The translations under genes and the position numbers were made by a program. Under the pieces are notes generated by a model, which saw only the letters and a list, made by a program, of their open reading frames with translations, searched no databases and had not been told where the DNA came from. Positions 18,899-27,839 of a stretch of DNA of 64,000 bases are shown here, piece by piece. Each line of letters begins with the position of its first letter. Position 1 is the stretch's first letter. This DNA comes from Thermoprotei archaeon (GTDB lineage Archaea; Thermoproteota; Thermoprotei; Thermoproteales; B15-G16), in the NCBI GenBank assembly GCA_003649205.1, contig QMRC01000001.1:124001-188000 (forward strand), read 5' to 3'.

Positions 18899-19123
18899 TT
18901 ACTCATATCGGAGAGCACCATATGGACAAGACTCTACACATTTAAGACATGAATCACATCCGTCTAGTATTTCTGCGTGTGGATTTCCTTCTTCATCTTC
19001 GTATATGCGTATGAAGGCCTTGCTAGGATTGAACTCGTGGAAGTGGTGGAAGGAACACATGAATTGACAAGTCCTACATATTCTGCAATTTTCCGGAACG
19101 AATATTATTCTTTTCTGACTCAT
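18899..19123 (-). CDS. Small Fe-S (ferredoxin-like) protein, probable AOR partner
   Basis: A 74-residue protein with two cysteine groups, CRICRTCQFMC and CDSCLKCVESCPYGA, enough for about two 4Fe-4S clusters. The second ends in the classical CP of ferredoxins. It starts 4 bases before the end of the deoC gene upstream and is followed after 20 bases by the aor gene, so it most likely relays electrons from the oxidoreductase to soluble ferredoxin. Confidence 0.85.
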   Translation of the reverse strand: MSQKRIIFVPENCRICRTCQFMCSFHHFHEFNPSKAFIRIYEDEEGNPHAEILDGCDSCLKCVESCPYGALRYE

Positions 19124-19839
19124 CTTTCACCCTCCATCATCTTCTTATATTCCTCTATTATTTCTACACCAGAACTGGTACCTATTCTATCCGCTCCCGC
19201 TTCTATTACTTCCAGTGCTTGTTTTGCTGTCCTTATACCGCCAGCAGCTTTTATTTTGACTCTATTCCCTACTATTGACTTAATGAACCTCACATCTTCT
19301 GCCGTTGTTGGCCTCCACTTGTGGAATCCTTTGAATCCCGTTGAAGTTTTTATGTAGTGTACTCCAGCCTCAATAGCTAGTTCACAAGCTATTTTTATCT
19401 CCTCTTTAGTGAGGTATGGTACTTCGATAATTGCCTTTACTATGCGGCCTTTAGCAGCTTCTACTATTTTTTTAAGTTCTTCTCTTACTTCATCTATTTT
19501 ACCACTTTTTAAGGCACCTTTATTCAAGACAAAGTCTATTTCTACTTCATCAGCTCCATCCTTGATTGCTCTTTCAACTTCAAGTACCTTAAGCTCTATA
19601 GGAACTGTACCAAGAGGAAATCCTATTGCTGCTGTGATTTTCACTCCTGTTCCCTTGAGGATTTCTCTAGCAAGAGGTATCATCGCTGGATAAATTGCAA
19701 CAGATGCGAATCTGTACTTTTTTGCGTTTAGGAGGAATTTTATAAATTCATCTTCGCTGTCTGGAACAATTTTGAGGTATGTTTGATCTATTCTTTTCGC
19801 AAGTTCTTCCACAGACAGCTTGATCACTTTACTATTCAC
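19120..19839 (-). CDS. deoC: Deoxyribose-phosphate aldolase (DERA)
   Basis: A 239-residue class I aldolase of the DeoC family that splits 2-deoxyribose 5-phosphate into acetaldehyde and glyceraldehyde 3-phosphate. All three active-site elements are present: Asp in DEVEIDFVLNKGAL, the Schiff-base Lys in HYIKTSTGF, and the second Lys in VKIKAAGGI. The phosphate-binding end GADRIGTSSG is typical. It overlaps its upstream paralogue by 8 bases and the downstream ferredoxin gene by 4, indicating translational coupling. Confidence 0.9.
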   Translation of the reverse strand: MNSKVIKLSVEELAKRIDQTYLKIVPDSEDEFIKFLLNAKKYRFASVAIYPAMIPLAREILKGTGVKITAAIGFPLGTVPIELKVLEVERAIKDGADEVEIDFVLNKGALKSGKIDEVREELKKIVEAAKGRIVKAIIEVPYLTKEEIKIACELAIEAGVHYIKTSTGFKGFHKWRPTTAEDVRFIKSIVGNRVKIKAAGGIRTAKQALEVIEAGADRIGTSSGVEIIEEYKKMMEGER

Positions 19840-20608
19840 CTCTTAGCTTTGATTTAGGATCTTCCTTAATCAATCTAATTACCCTTTCATATAAAAGTTC
19901 CTTTTTCTCCTCTGATAATGCTTCCCACGCTTTCTCGAGAGTATTGAAGACATCTTCTGGTGTGCTTGTTGCAATTCTATCGGCACCCGCTTCCAGCATG
20001 CTAAGAGCTATTTCAGCATTTCTAACACCGCCTGCAGCCATAACCTTTATTTTATCTCCGTAATTATCCTTGATAATCTTCACATGCTCAGGTAGCGTCT
20101 TTAACCCATAGCCGCTATTGGTTTTTATGAAATGAGCACCGGCCTCAATAGCGATCTTTGTAAATAGTTTTATTTCTTCAGGAGTCAGGAATGCTGTTTG
20201 TGGAATTACTTTGACAATTACGTTCTCGGATTCAGCTATCTTAACTATTCTTCTAATTTCCTCCTTTAACAGATCGTACTGACCAAACTTAAAGTAGTAC
20301 ATATTTACAGCAACGTCAAGCTCATTAGCTCCTTGCTCAATAGCCCATTTAGCTTGTTCAACTTTAATATCTGTTGGTATTCCTCCAGTAGGGTATGCGA
20401 TTGGTGCTACTACATCAATTTTTGTGCCTTTAAGCAGTTTCACAGCAAGAGGTATGTAGTATAGATCTACAGCTATTGCTGCATATGGATACTTCTTATG
20501 GTGTTCAATGAATTTTCTGACTTCCTCTTCAGTAGTATCGGGTTCTATCAGTGAGGTATCCATTATTCTAGCTAGGAGATCTACCGTGAGTTTATATTTA
20601 CTCCCCAT
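19832..20608 (-). CDS. DeoC-family aldolase paralogue, altered active site
   Basis: A DeoC-family protein of about 258 residues (start at ATG 20608 after GGGTG; a GTG lies three codons upstream). The Schiff-base Lys is kept in HFIKTNSGY, but TST of the canonical motif is TNS, and the Lys before AAGG is replaced by Met (KVMAAGGV). The Asp equivalent lies in ANELDVAVNMYYF. It may act on a different phosphorylated sugar or form a hetero-oligomer with the canonical enzyme encoded directly downstream. A TATA-like ACATATATTTC around 20667-20677 on the minus strand could give an internal promoter. Confidence 0.82.
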   Translation of the reverse strand: MGSKYKLTVDLLARIMDTSLIEPDTTEEEVRKFIEHHKKYPYAAIAVDLYYIPLAVKLLKGTKIDVVAPIAYPTGGIPTDIKVEQAKWAIEQGANELDVAVNMYYFKFGQYDLLKEEIRRIVKIAESENVIVKVIPQTAFLTPEEIKLFTKIAIEAGAHFIKTNSGYGLKTLPEHVKIIKDNYGDKIKVMAAGGVRNAEIALSMLEAGADRIATSTPEDVFNTLEKAWEALSEEKKELLYERVIRLIKEDPKSKLRGE

Positions 20609-20701
20609 AACGTACACCCGAATGGGCTGTCTAGCTGTTAATAGTTGTGTGAAAAGGGTAGTTAAAGAAATATATGTGGATTTCTATCTTTGTCAACAAA
20701 G

Positions 20702-22261
20702 TTAGAAGATGTTGTACTTTAGTCCTACTTCAAATAGTTGCTTATAAATGGAATCGAGTGTTCTCCAGATGTTCTTATACACTTTGTATATCTCAGTGTA
20801 TATTTTGTGTGCTTCTGAATCAGGCTTCTCTACTGCTATATCTCTTATTAATTTTTCAACAATGCTGTAATCCTTGTAAATACCTACGCCAATACCAGCG
20901 GCAACTGCTGCAGCTAGGCAGTTTGCTTCTTGGAGTAGTTCTGGAACAAGTAGTTCTACTCCTAAGACATCTGCCATAATTTTTCTCCAGGTAGCATTTT
21001 GTGCACTACCACCTATTAACCTAATGAGTTCGATTTTTGCACCTTCTTCTCTGAAGATTTCTATGATTTCTCTCATTGTTAATGCTACTCCCTCCATTAT
21101 TGCTCTTATGAAGTGTTCTTTTCTATGGGCTAGCGTTAGGTTGAGGAAGCCTCCCTTTATGTAGCTCTTGTTGTGTGGTGCACCTCCACCCATTAGGTAC
21201 GGGAGAAATACTAGACCCCCACTTCCAATAGGTACTTGTTCAGCTTTAATCTGGATAACGTCATATATGCTGATACCAGCTCTCTCAGCTCCTTCCTTTT
21301 CTGATATCAGAAAATGCTCAATAAACCAGTCAATACTAGCTGAACCGCTGTGAGTGAATTGATGAGGAGTGTACTTTCCAGGTATCATGCTACATAACGT
21401 ACATATGCGGTACTGTGGACTTATCATTGGGGAGTTTGTGAATATCCCAGACCAGAAGGCTGTACCAGTACATATGTATGAGATACCCTCTTTGACAACG
21501 CCAGCACCGACTGCTGCAGCTGGTACGTCACCAGCACCCGCTACTACTGGTGTTCCTGGTTTTAGACCTGTTACTTTAGCAGCTTCATCAGTTACATAAC
21601 CGACAACATCATGAGACTCATAGAGATCAGGAAGCTTATCCATATCAATTCCCATGAATGAAACGACCTCTTCGTCCCATGTGCGCTTGTGAATATTGAG
21701 CATTCCGGTGTTTGATGCGTCAGTGTAGTCACTTGCTATCTTACCAGTTAATTTAAGCCTAATGTAATCCTTACATTGGATGAACTTATGTGTCTTCTCG
21801 TATATTTCGGAAAGATGCTTCTTTATCCATGCTATTTTAACAAGTGGATACATAGGTACAGCCATGCCAGAACCTGTTCTCTTGTAAAATTCTTCCCATC
21901 CAAAGTTTTTCTCAAGATGCTCACTTTCCTCAACAGCTCTCATGTCTTCCCATATAATGACTCTCTTCATTAAGAGATTACCTTCTTTATCTACAGGAAC
22001 AGCACCCATCATTTGTCCACTGAATGATATGGCTGCAATTTTTTCAGGTGGTATCTTCGTTTTCCTTAGGATATTCCTCGTAGACTCAACAACAGCCACC
22101 CACCATTCTTCAGGGCTCTGTTCGACCCATTGGGGTCTTACGTAATAGGTATTGTAACGTCTATACTCACGTGCAATAGCTCTTCCCTCGGTGTTGAATA
22201 GTACTGCTTTAACACCAGAGGTGCCAAGATCGTAAACTAGAAAATATTCCTTCTCTACCAT
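20702..22261 (-). CDS. FGGY-family carbohydrate kinase (xylulokinase-like), copy 1
   Basis: A 519-residue sugar kinase with the N-terminal phosphate-1 motif YDLGTSGVKAVL, the substrate-loop W-V-E-Q-S-P-E-E-W-W, central GTPVVAGAGDVPAAAVGAG and the C-terminal adenosine motif LIGGSAQNATWRKI. The family phosphorylates pentuloses, pentitols, glycerol and related compounds with ATP. It lies 14 bases downstream of a second FGGY kinase with which it shares two blocks of identical DNA. Xylulose is not assured; a deoxy-sugar or autoinducer-like substrate is possible given the DeoC-type aldolases next to it. Confidence 0.87.
   Translation of the reverse strand: MVEKEYFLVYDLGTSGVKAVLFNTEGRAIAREYRRYNTYYVRPQWVEQSPEEWWVAVVESTRNILRKTKIPPEKIAAISFSGQMMGAVPVDKEGNLLMKRVIIWEDMRAVEESEHLEKNFGWEEFYKRTGSGMAVPMYPLVKIAWIKKHLSEIYEKTHKFIQCKDYIRLKLTGKIASDYTDASNTGMLNIHKRTWDEEVVSFMGIDMDKLPDLYESHDVVGYVTDEAAKVTGLKPGTPVVAGAGDVPAAAVGAGVVKEGISYICTGTAFWSGIFTNSPMISPQYRICTLCSMIPGKYTPHQFTHSGSASIDWFIEHFLISEKEGAERAGISIYDVIQIKAEQVPIGSGGLVFLPYLMGGGAPHNKSYIKGGFLNLTLAHRKEHFIRAIMEGVALTMREIIEIFREEGAKIELIRLIGGSAQNATWRKIMADVLGVELLVPELLQEANCLAAAVAAGIGVGIYKDYSIVEKLIRDIAVEKPDSEAHKIYTEIYKVYKNIWRTLDSIYKQLFEVGLKYNIF
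21540..21652. repeat. 113-base block identical between the two FGGY kinase genes
   Basis: Positions 21540-21652 and 23108-23220 are identical base for base, covering the segment around DMDKLPDLYESHDVVGYV and on to GLKPGTPVVAG. The genes around the block differ at many silent and coding positions, so this points to recent gene conversion. Confidence 0.9.
22017..22105. repeat. 89-base block identical between the two FGGY kinase genes
   Basis: Positions 22017-22105 and 23588-23676 match exactly and encode WWVAVVESTRNILRKTKIPP and the following EKIAAISFSG. This is the second conversion tract shared by the tandem kinase genes. Confidence 0.9.
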
Positions 22262-22275
22262 ATTTACTCACCTCC

Positions 22276-23853
22276 TTAAATTGTACTCAACTTATTAAAG
22301 ATTTCATTTAAGTTCCTGAATGATGACTTGAAGAGTTCATATAGCTTCTCATATATCTCCACGTTTTCTGGTGTGGGCTCAACAACTTTCTTTATCTTAA
22401 CGACCCTTTCTGCGGCCTCCTCATAGGATTTCCATAGGCCTACACCAATACCTCCCATGATTGCTGCTCCAATAGCTGTTGTGTCTTGAGGATTCTCTAG
22501 TACGATCATCTTCATGTTTAGAATATCTGCATGAATTTGCACCCATAGGTCACTTAGAGCGCCGCCTCCTATTGTCCTAAACTCTCCCCACTTACGTAGT
22601 GGTATGCCTGCTTCTTCGAACTGCTCAACTAACCATTTGAATGCAAAAGCTACTCCTTCGAGTACAGCTCTGTAGAAGTCAGCCCTCTTTGTATGTAGGG
22701 ACGTTATGCCTATAAATGCTCCTCTTGCATTAGGATTCCAGTGTGGACCTCCACCACCTGCAATGTATGGGATGAATATTAATCCACCACATCCAGGTTT
22801 AACTTCTCTAGCCTTTGATTCATAGACATCAAGAACTTTTATTCCTAAATTGCTTAGGATGCTTTCCTCTATACCTAGGAATGTGCTCTTAAACCAATCG
22901 ACTGATAGACCTCCTGCAGATATGTATGAGAACGGCGTGTACTTACCTGGAATCGCTGATAAGAAGTTGTTTATACGTGCCTTTGGGTCTAGTATCGGCT
23001 CATGAGAAAATGCTGCTAGCTGACTTGCTGTACCGATGTAGCAATAGGCTGTTCTCTCTTTGACAACGCCAGCACCCACCGCTGCGCAAATGCTATCACC
23101 TGATCCTGCTACTACTGGTGTTCCTGGTTTTAGACCTGTTACTTTAGCAGCTTCATCAGTTACATAACCGACAACATCATGAGACTCATAGAGATCAGGA
23201 AGCTTATCCATATCAATTCCTGCTGCTTCAAGGATTTCCTCAGAGTACTTTCTCTTCCTTACGTCTAGCCATCCCGTGTTTGAAGCTCCACCGTAGTCAC
23301 CTACGAACTTTCCTGTTAGCTTAAGTATTATGTAGTCCCACGTTTGTAGGAACTTGTATGTTCTGTTGTAGACTTCAGGTTCATTTTCCTTTAACCACAT
23401 TACTTTGGATATAGAGAGCATGCCTAGTGGGTGGCCGAGACCATGAATCTTGTAGAAATTCTCGTAACCTCCTAGCTTCTCTACAAGCTTCTTTCCTTGT
23501 TCTTCTGCTCTCAAATCCGCCCAAATCATTACGTACTTACGTACAACTCTACCTTCTTTATCTACGGGGACACATCCAGGGAAGTGCCCACTGAATGATA
23601 TGGCTGCAATTTTTTCAGGTGGTATCTTCGTTTTCCTTAGGATATTCCTCGTAGACTCAACAACAGCCACCCACCAGTCCTCGGGACACTGCTCAACCCA
23701 TAGGGGTCTAGGACGGTATGTTGGGTATGGTCTGAACTCTGAAGCAACAAGGTTACCCTCACTGTCTACTAGGACTGCTTTATCACCTGAGGTACCAAGG
23801 TCATGTGTTAAGATATATATCTCGTCCTTTCGAGGACTGGCCATCTCTACCAT
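22276..23853 (-). CDS. FGGY-family carbohydrate kinase (xylulokinase-like), copy 2
   Basis: A 525-residue paralogue of the kinase downstream. It has HDLGTSGDKAVLVDSEG at the N-terminus, GTPVVAGSGDSICAAVGAG in the middle and TIGGGALSDLWVQI at the adenosine site. It is the first gene of the operon running down to aor. A TATA box on the minus strand lies about 40 bases before the ATG. Residues around the sugar pocket differ from copy 1 (SGHFPGCVP against SGQMMGAVP), so the two probably act on different substrates in spite of the exchanged segments. Confidence 0.87.
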   Translation of the reverse strand: MVEMASPRKDEIYILTHDLGTSGDKAVLVDSEGNLVASEFRPYPTYRPRPLWVEQCPEDWWVAVVESTRNILRKTKIPPEKIAAISFSGHFPGCVPVDKEGRVVRKYVMIWADLRAEEQGKKLVEKLGGYENFYKIHGLGHPLGMLSISKVMWLKENEPEVYNRTYKFLQTWDYIILKLTGKFVGDYGGASNTGWLDVRKRKYSEEILEAAGIDMDKLPDLYESHDVVGYVTDEAAKVTGLKPGTPVVAGSGDSICAAVGAGVVKERTAYCYIGTASQLAAFSHEPILDPKARINNFLSAIPGKYTPFSYISAGGLSVDWFKSTFLGIEESILSNLGIKVLDVYESKAREVKPGCGGLIFIPYIAGGGGPHWNPNARGAFIGITSLHTKRADFYRAVLEGVAFAFKWLVEQFEEAGIPLRKWGEFRTIGGGALSDLWVQIHADILNMKMIVLENPQDTTAIGAAIMGGIGVGLWKSYEEAAERVVKIKKVVEPTPENVEIYEKLYELFKSSFRNLNEIFNKLSTI

Positions 23854-23891
23854 CCCGTATACTACTTTCTTTTCATGTACTGAATCTTACG

Positions 23892-23901
23892 GATATATAA
23901 A
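23892..23901 (-). promoter_or_regulatory. TATA box of the kinase-aldolase-AOR operon
   Basis: On the minus strand TTTATATATC lies about 40 bases before the ATG at 23853, placing the predicted transcription start near 23868-23870. It is the best promoter match between the two divergent units. Confidence 0.55.
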
Positions 23902-24412
23902 GATTTTCGTTTCTACTATAAAAAGAGACGAAATTCGCATGATTTACATAGTTCTCACATGACTGTTTCTGTATAATTTGATAACTTTTCAATTTCATCA
24001 ATTAATCATTAGTATTCCTCTAGTTTCTCTTTAGTAGTATATGCTGTGTTACATCTAAATATCAATATACGGTTCTATCTGCTCCCTTTAGCATCTAAAT
24101 GTAATTATTGTTCAATTCTTTCACCACTATAGCTCGTGTATTAGGTATTGGCTATAATAAGGAACCTTTCAAGGAGTAATACCTGCTGTTCAAGCACTCT
24201 CTGAGGAGAGTACACATTGATGTTGAAATCGAAACTATCAAAACTATACCATTAAGCAAAACTATTCTAATTGAGTTGAGAATGAAGTGTAGGATTGAAT
24301 GTTTGTTAATGTTGCCTACATAAACACTGTTACTAGATACCGAACATTACTAGAATGTGGTTTTTAAAGGTATATGATTTTAGCTTAGGAATGAATATCT
24401 GCTGAGAAGTAA

Positions 24413-24544
24413 GTCATTAAAGTTATTGATAAGGTGCTAAAATATAACATGACACACTTACATTAGATTGATTACCACAACAAAGATCATAATAACGACG
24501 TAGTTGTGCTTACAGATCTCGGTAACTATTTTTGTACTATGTAA
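24413..24544 (+). pseudogene. Possible remnant of a PTS EIIB (Ula type)
   Basis: A frame with one internal stop reads VIKVIDKVLKYNMTHLH, stop, IDYHNKDHNNDVVVLTDLGN. The pattern (helix, then D...NDVVVLTDL) resembles the middle of Ula-type EIIB proteins and the clearer EIIB relic at 27452-27684. Its place just upstream of, and on the same strand as, the UlaA-type EIIC gene supports the reading. The cysteine-containing N-terminus is not recognisable. The rest of 23854-24611 shows only AT-rich promoter sequence, including TTTTTAAATAAA near 24598-24609. Confidence 0.28.
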
Positions 24545-24659
24545 TAACTTTTTAACTAACTTTAATTAACACTTATTAGCAAAAGAAAAATTGAAAAATT
24601 TTTAAATAAAAGTGGCTCTACAACCAGTTACCGATCAGGTTAATAAGGGGTATACGGAT

Positions 24660-25952
24660 ATGTCGATCCTAGAGTTCATAGTAAATCTCTTTAGACAACC
24701 AGCGCTATTCATAGGGATCATAGCTTTAATAGGTTACCTACTAATGAAAGAAGACATAAACAAGACCATAATAGGATCCATAAAAGCTGCTGCAGGGCTT
24801 GCCATCCTATTATGGGGCGTAGGCTTTATGTTTCAAGGATTACAACCAATAGGCACCGTACTAGCAAAAACAGTTGGAGTAAAGCCTCTTGAAGTGACTG
24901 TCGGTACGAGTAAGATCATACGTCAGTACGGTACTGAGATAGGTATAGCTATGATAGTGATGTTCTTAACGAATCTATTCTTAGCAAGAGTAACTAAGAT
25001 GAAATATATATACCTAACGGGCCAGTTATATCTATTTGTTACATGGATTCTAACAGGCATCTTTGCATATACTTGGGGCCTTTCTGGAATACCACTGGCA
25101 CTTGTAGTAGGAGTTGTTTCCGGTATATACGTAACGATCCAACAATGGTATACAGCAAAATTTGCGCTCGCTATTAATCCTAAAAAGGATTACGTCCTAG
25201 GACACATATGTTCACTAGGTGTATTGATAACATCATTGATCTTCACAAAAGGAGGAAAACAGCTCGAAAGGCCATCACATGTTAGAAGTATGGAGGAGAT
25301 GACCTTACCAAAGAAATTACAGTGGATAGGAGAGACAACAGGCCTACTCTTTGTGCTGTTCCTAGTAATTTACTTAGTACTGATAGGATTAAACTACCCA
25401 GAATGTCTTAAACTGGCAACAGCTGCTGGCATGCATCCTGTTGTATGGGCAATCATGCAATCACTAACATTTACAGCAGGCTTCGCTGTTCTCATATTAG
25501 GCGTTCAGCTTCTTGTAGAGAACTTAATTCCTGCCTTTAAAGGTATAGCGTTGAAACTAGTTCCCGGTGCATTGCCTGGTCTTGATGTTCCAATGTTCTA
25601 TGTATTTGCACCAAAGACCACTGCGATCACAGGCGTAATTGGAATAATAGCACAAGTGGCGTTTGCTCTCATAGTCATGGCGCTAGGATACCCCTACTTC
25701 ATCTTTGCTCCTTCAGCGTGGGTATGGTTCCATGCAGCATGTGCCGGAGTATTTGGGAATCACTTCGGAGGAATAAGGGGTGCCATCACGGGTGCCATCA
25801 TTACAGCCTTGCTCATGGTTATAGGACAAATGATATTGACCCCAATACTGGGGCCTATAATAGGAGATTACTTCATGTGGGGCGGCGATCCTGACCTCCA
25901 AATATATGGCAGCATTATAGCGTGGCTAGGTAAGATGGTTACGGGACACTAG
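24660..25952 (+). CDS. ulaA: PTS EIIC component, UlaA/SgaT family
   Basis: A membrane protein of about 430 residues with 10-12 hydrophobic segments. It matches the ascorbate-type PTS permease family in the N-terminal RQPALFIGIIALIGYLLMK, the central LLVENLIPAFKGIALKLVPG and ALPGLDVPMFYVFAP, and the C-terminal GVFGNHFGGIRGAITGA. These proteins move L-ascorbate or related sugars across the membrane for phosphorylation by EIIB. I chose the ATG at 24660 because family members start this way and a TATA element lies about 55 bases upstream; an in-frame GTG at 24612 is less likely. No intact EIIA or EIIB of this class is in the window. Confidence 0.84.
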   Translation: MSILEFIVNLFRQPALFIGIIALIGYLLMKEDINKTIIGSIKAAAGLAILLWGVGFMFQGLQPIGTVLAKTVGVKPLEVTVGTSKIIRQYGTEIGIAMIVMFLTNLFLARVTKMKYIYLTGQLYLFVTWILTGIFAYTWGLSGIPLALVVGVVSGIYVTIQQWYTAKFALAINPKKDYVLGHICSLGVLITSLIFTKGGKQLERPSHVRSMEEMTLPKKLQWIGETTGLLFVLFLVIYLVLIGLNYPECLKLATAAGMHPVVWAIMQSLTFTAGFAVLILGVQLLVENLIPAFKGIALKLVPGALPGLDVPMFYVFAPKTTAITGVIGIIAQVAFALIVMALGYPYFIFAPSAWVWFHAACAGVFGNHFGGIRGAITGAIITALLMVIGQMILTPILGPIIGDYFMWGGDPDLQIYGSIIAWLGKMVTGH

Positions 25953-26135
25953 CTATTACTTCAAAGCTTTGTTATATTTTTTACAAATTTTTAAGTCCTC
26001 TTAAGCAATTCCAAAACGCCTTCGAAGTGTTTTTGTTCATAGTATCGAGGTTAAAGCCTCAATACCTCCTAATCTTCTTCCATAAAGTTTTTATACCTTT
26101 AAGTGAAAGTCGAGTAGCTCTCGGAGGGTACATTA

Positions 26136-26813
26136 ATGGTACTGTGCATTATCTTTGATTTTGATGGAACACTTGTAAATACAAATGCTATACAGATTTC
26201 AATACTGGAAAATATCTTCAAAGAGTATCGTCTTGGTTCAAGGGAAATCTTATTGAGATACTTTGGGTTAAGAACTCAGGATTTCTTTGAAAAAGTACTA
26301 CCGGATGCAAGTGAAGAATTGAGAAGTAAGTTAGTTAATAAATTTTTAAGCGAGTATAAGAGGAGAGTTTTACTTGAAGCGGAGGTATTTCCAGACGTTA
26401 TTCCCACATTAGAGTCATTAAAGAACTATGATATAAAGATTGCAATTGCAACGTCTTCTCCGAAATCAATAGTTGAGCCTCTTCTCACTAAGACTAAACT
26501 AATTCAATTTGTAAATTACTATGTTACTGGGGACGATGTGGAACATGGTAAACCACATCCAGAAAGTGTATTTAAGATTCTTAACGTATTCAATATTCCA
26601 CCTAGTAGGTGCATTGTGGTAGGAGATACATTTTTTGATGTAAAGATGGCAAAGAATGCTCATTGTAAAGCGGTTCTCATAGTAAGAACCCCAATTTTTA
26701 TTTTCTCGTCAGAAGCACCTCTTCCAGATGTCATAATACCGAGGTTGCAAGATCTTATTTGGGTTATAAGGGAATGGTTTCCAGAAGAACTACTACCGCA
26801 TAAGCGAAAGTAG
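26136..26813 (+). CDS. HAD-superfamily phosphatase
   Basis: A 225-residue HAD hydrolase of the phosphoglycolate phosphatase/beta-phosphoglucomutase subfamily. Motif I is IIFDFDGTLVNT, motif II IAIATSS, the lysine of motif III sits in EHGKPHPE, and motif IV is GDTFFDVKMAK. The helical cap lies between motifs I and II. It dephosphorylates a sugar phosphate or phosphoglycolate. Promoter TTTTTATAC (about 26090-26098) and ribosome site GGAGGG precede the ATG. The gene is AT-rich like the rest of the island. Confidence 0.85.
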   Translation: MVLCIIFDFDGTLVNTNAIQISILENIFKEYRLGSREILLRYFGLRTQDFFEKVLPDASEELRSKLVNKFLSEYKRRVLLEAEVFPDVIPTLESLKNYDIKIAIATSSPKSIVEPLLTKTKLIQFVNYYVTGDDVEHGKPHPESVFKILNVFNIPPSRCIVVGDTFFDVKMAKNAHCKAVLIVRTPIFIFSSEAPLPDVIIPRLQDLIWVIREWFPEELLPHKRK

Positions 26814-26924
26814 GTAACTACATTATATATGTACCCATTGCTATGTCATTGCGACTCTTATAGTTACGTATTTATGCATTACGATTTCCTTAAATACTGA
26901 AAAGAGTTCTTCAACTATACTCTA

Positions 26925-27148
26925 TTGCAGACTGATCTAAAAGTAGGGGTAGTTAATAGAACAGGTCTCCAGATAAGATCTGCTGTACTCTTTGTTGATA
27001 TGTATCAAAAATTTGAAGTCAGATATAAGGGTAATTCAGGGAAAAAAGCTAACGCTAAAACATACTTCAAGTCCTTACTCTGGGAGTCGATATGAGTAAC
27101 AAAAGTAACAAAAATAGTGCAAAGGTAATGATTAGAGAGGTCTTGTAA
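26925..27148 (+). pseudogene. Decayed HPr-like phosphocarrier
   Basis: From a TTG at 26925 the frame reads MQTDLKVGVVNRTGLQIRSA and VLFVDMYQKFEVRYKG, closely parallel to the intact HPr at 59197 (ILNRLGLHARPAALFV). The phosphorylated His of HARPA is replaced (QIRSA). The frame stops at 27095, and the equivalent of VLALDVNQGD continues one base shifted as LTLGVDMSNKSN to a stop at 27148. The missing His and the frameshift make it non-functional. Confidence 0.7.
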
Positions 27149-27451
27149 TGAGTATGGATTATGGATGATGTTTATTTTTCATAATGATTCTTGCTACAAT
27201 ATTAATTTACTCTTTTCAACTGTTCTAGAACCTAGCTAGTTAGGTTACTAAAGTCTCTTATCTAAAAGATTACTTTCATTTGTGTTAAAGACCATACGAG
27301 GTAATTTAGCTAGACTCTACGTCGATAAGATTTAGTAGAGCTCCATTACAGATACAGATAAAGAACTATCAGGTGTTTAGCTGTAAATGCACAGGCTAAT
27401 GTCTATGTTAGTTTAGTCGTGTTATACCCTGAATAGAGTTCTTTAACATTT

Positions 27452-27684
27452 TTACCTGTAATTTTCATCGACTGAATTCTTCAATCCTACAGTTATCTTT
27501 ACACGCTCTCTGAGTTCTGGTTCATGAAGTATTGAAGCAGTAACCATATCCGCTCTGCTGCTTTTGCAGTCAATAACTCTATAGCTTTGATTTTGCTGGA
27601 ATCTCTATTTCTTCAATCACACCTTCAACAAAATATCCTCATGATTGGTGGGCTTTTCTGTTCAACACCGCAAATAGTTAAAAC
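27452..27684 (-). pseudogene. Decayed PTS EIIB (Ula type)
   Basis: On the minus strand one frame starts VLTICGVEQKSPPIMRIF, with the cysteine of the EIIB active-site loop, a second frame continues FVEGVIEEIEIPAKSK, and a third gives VIDCKSSRADMVTASILHEP and ELRERVKITVGLKNSVDENY before a stop at 27452. Put together this is an EIIB of about 80-90 residues with two frameshifts. It follows the EIIC relic on the same strand. Confidence 0.62.
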
Positions 27685-27839
27685 TTGAATGATTTAGTGA
27701 GTTTGTAGGCGTATTTAGAGCATCATAAGCAACTTAAATTTAACTACTATATAAGGAGTGGAGAAGTAGGGGTTGCTATTGATTACTTACTATCGATTAT
27801 ATGTTAAGAACCTCTTAGTACTGGTCTAGTAGGTCTTTG

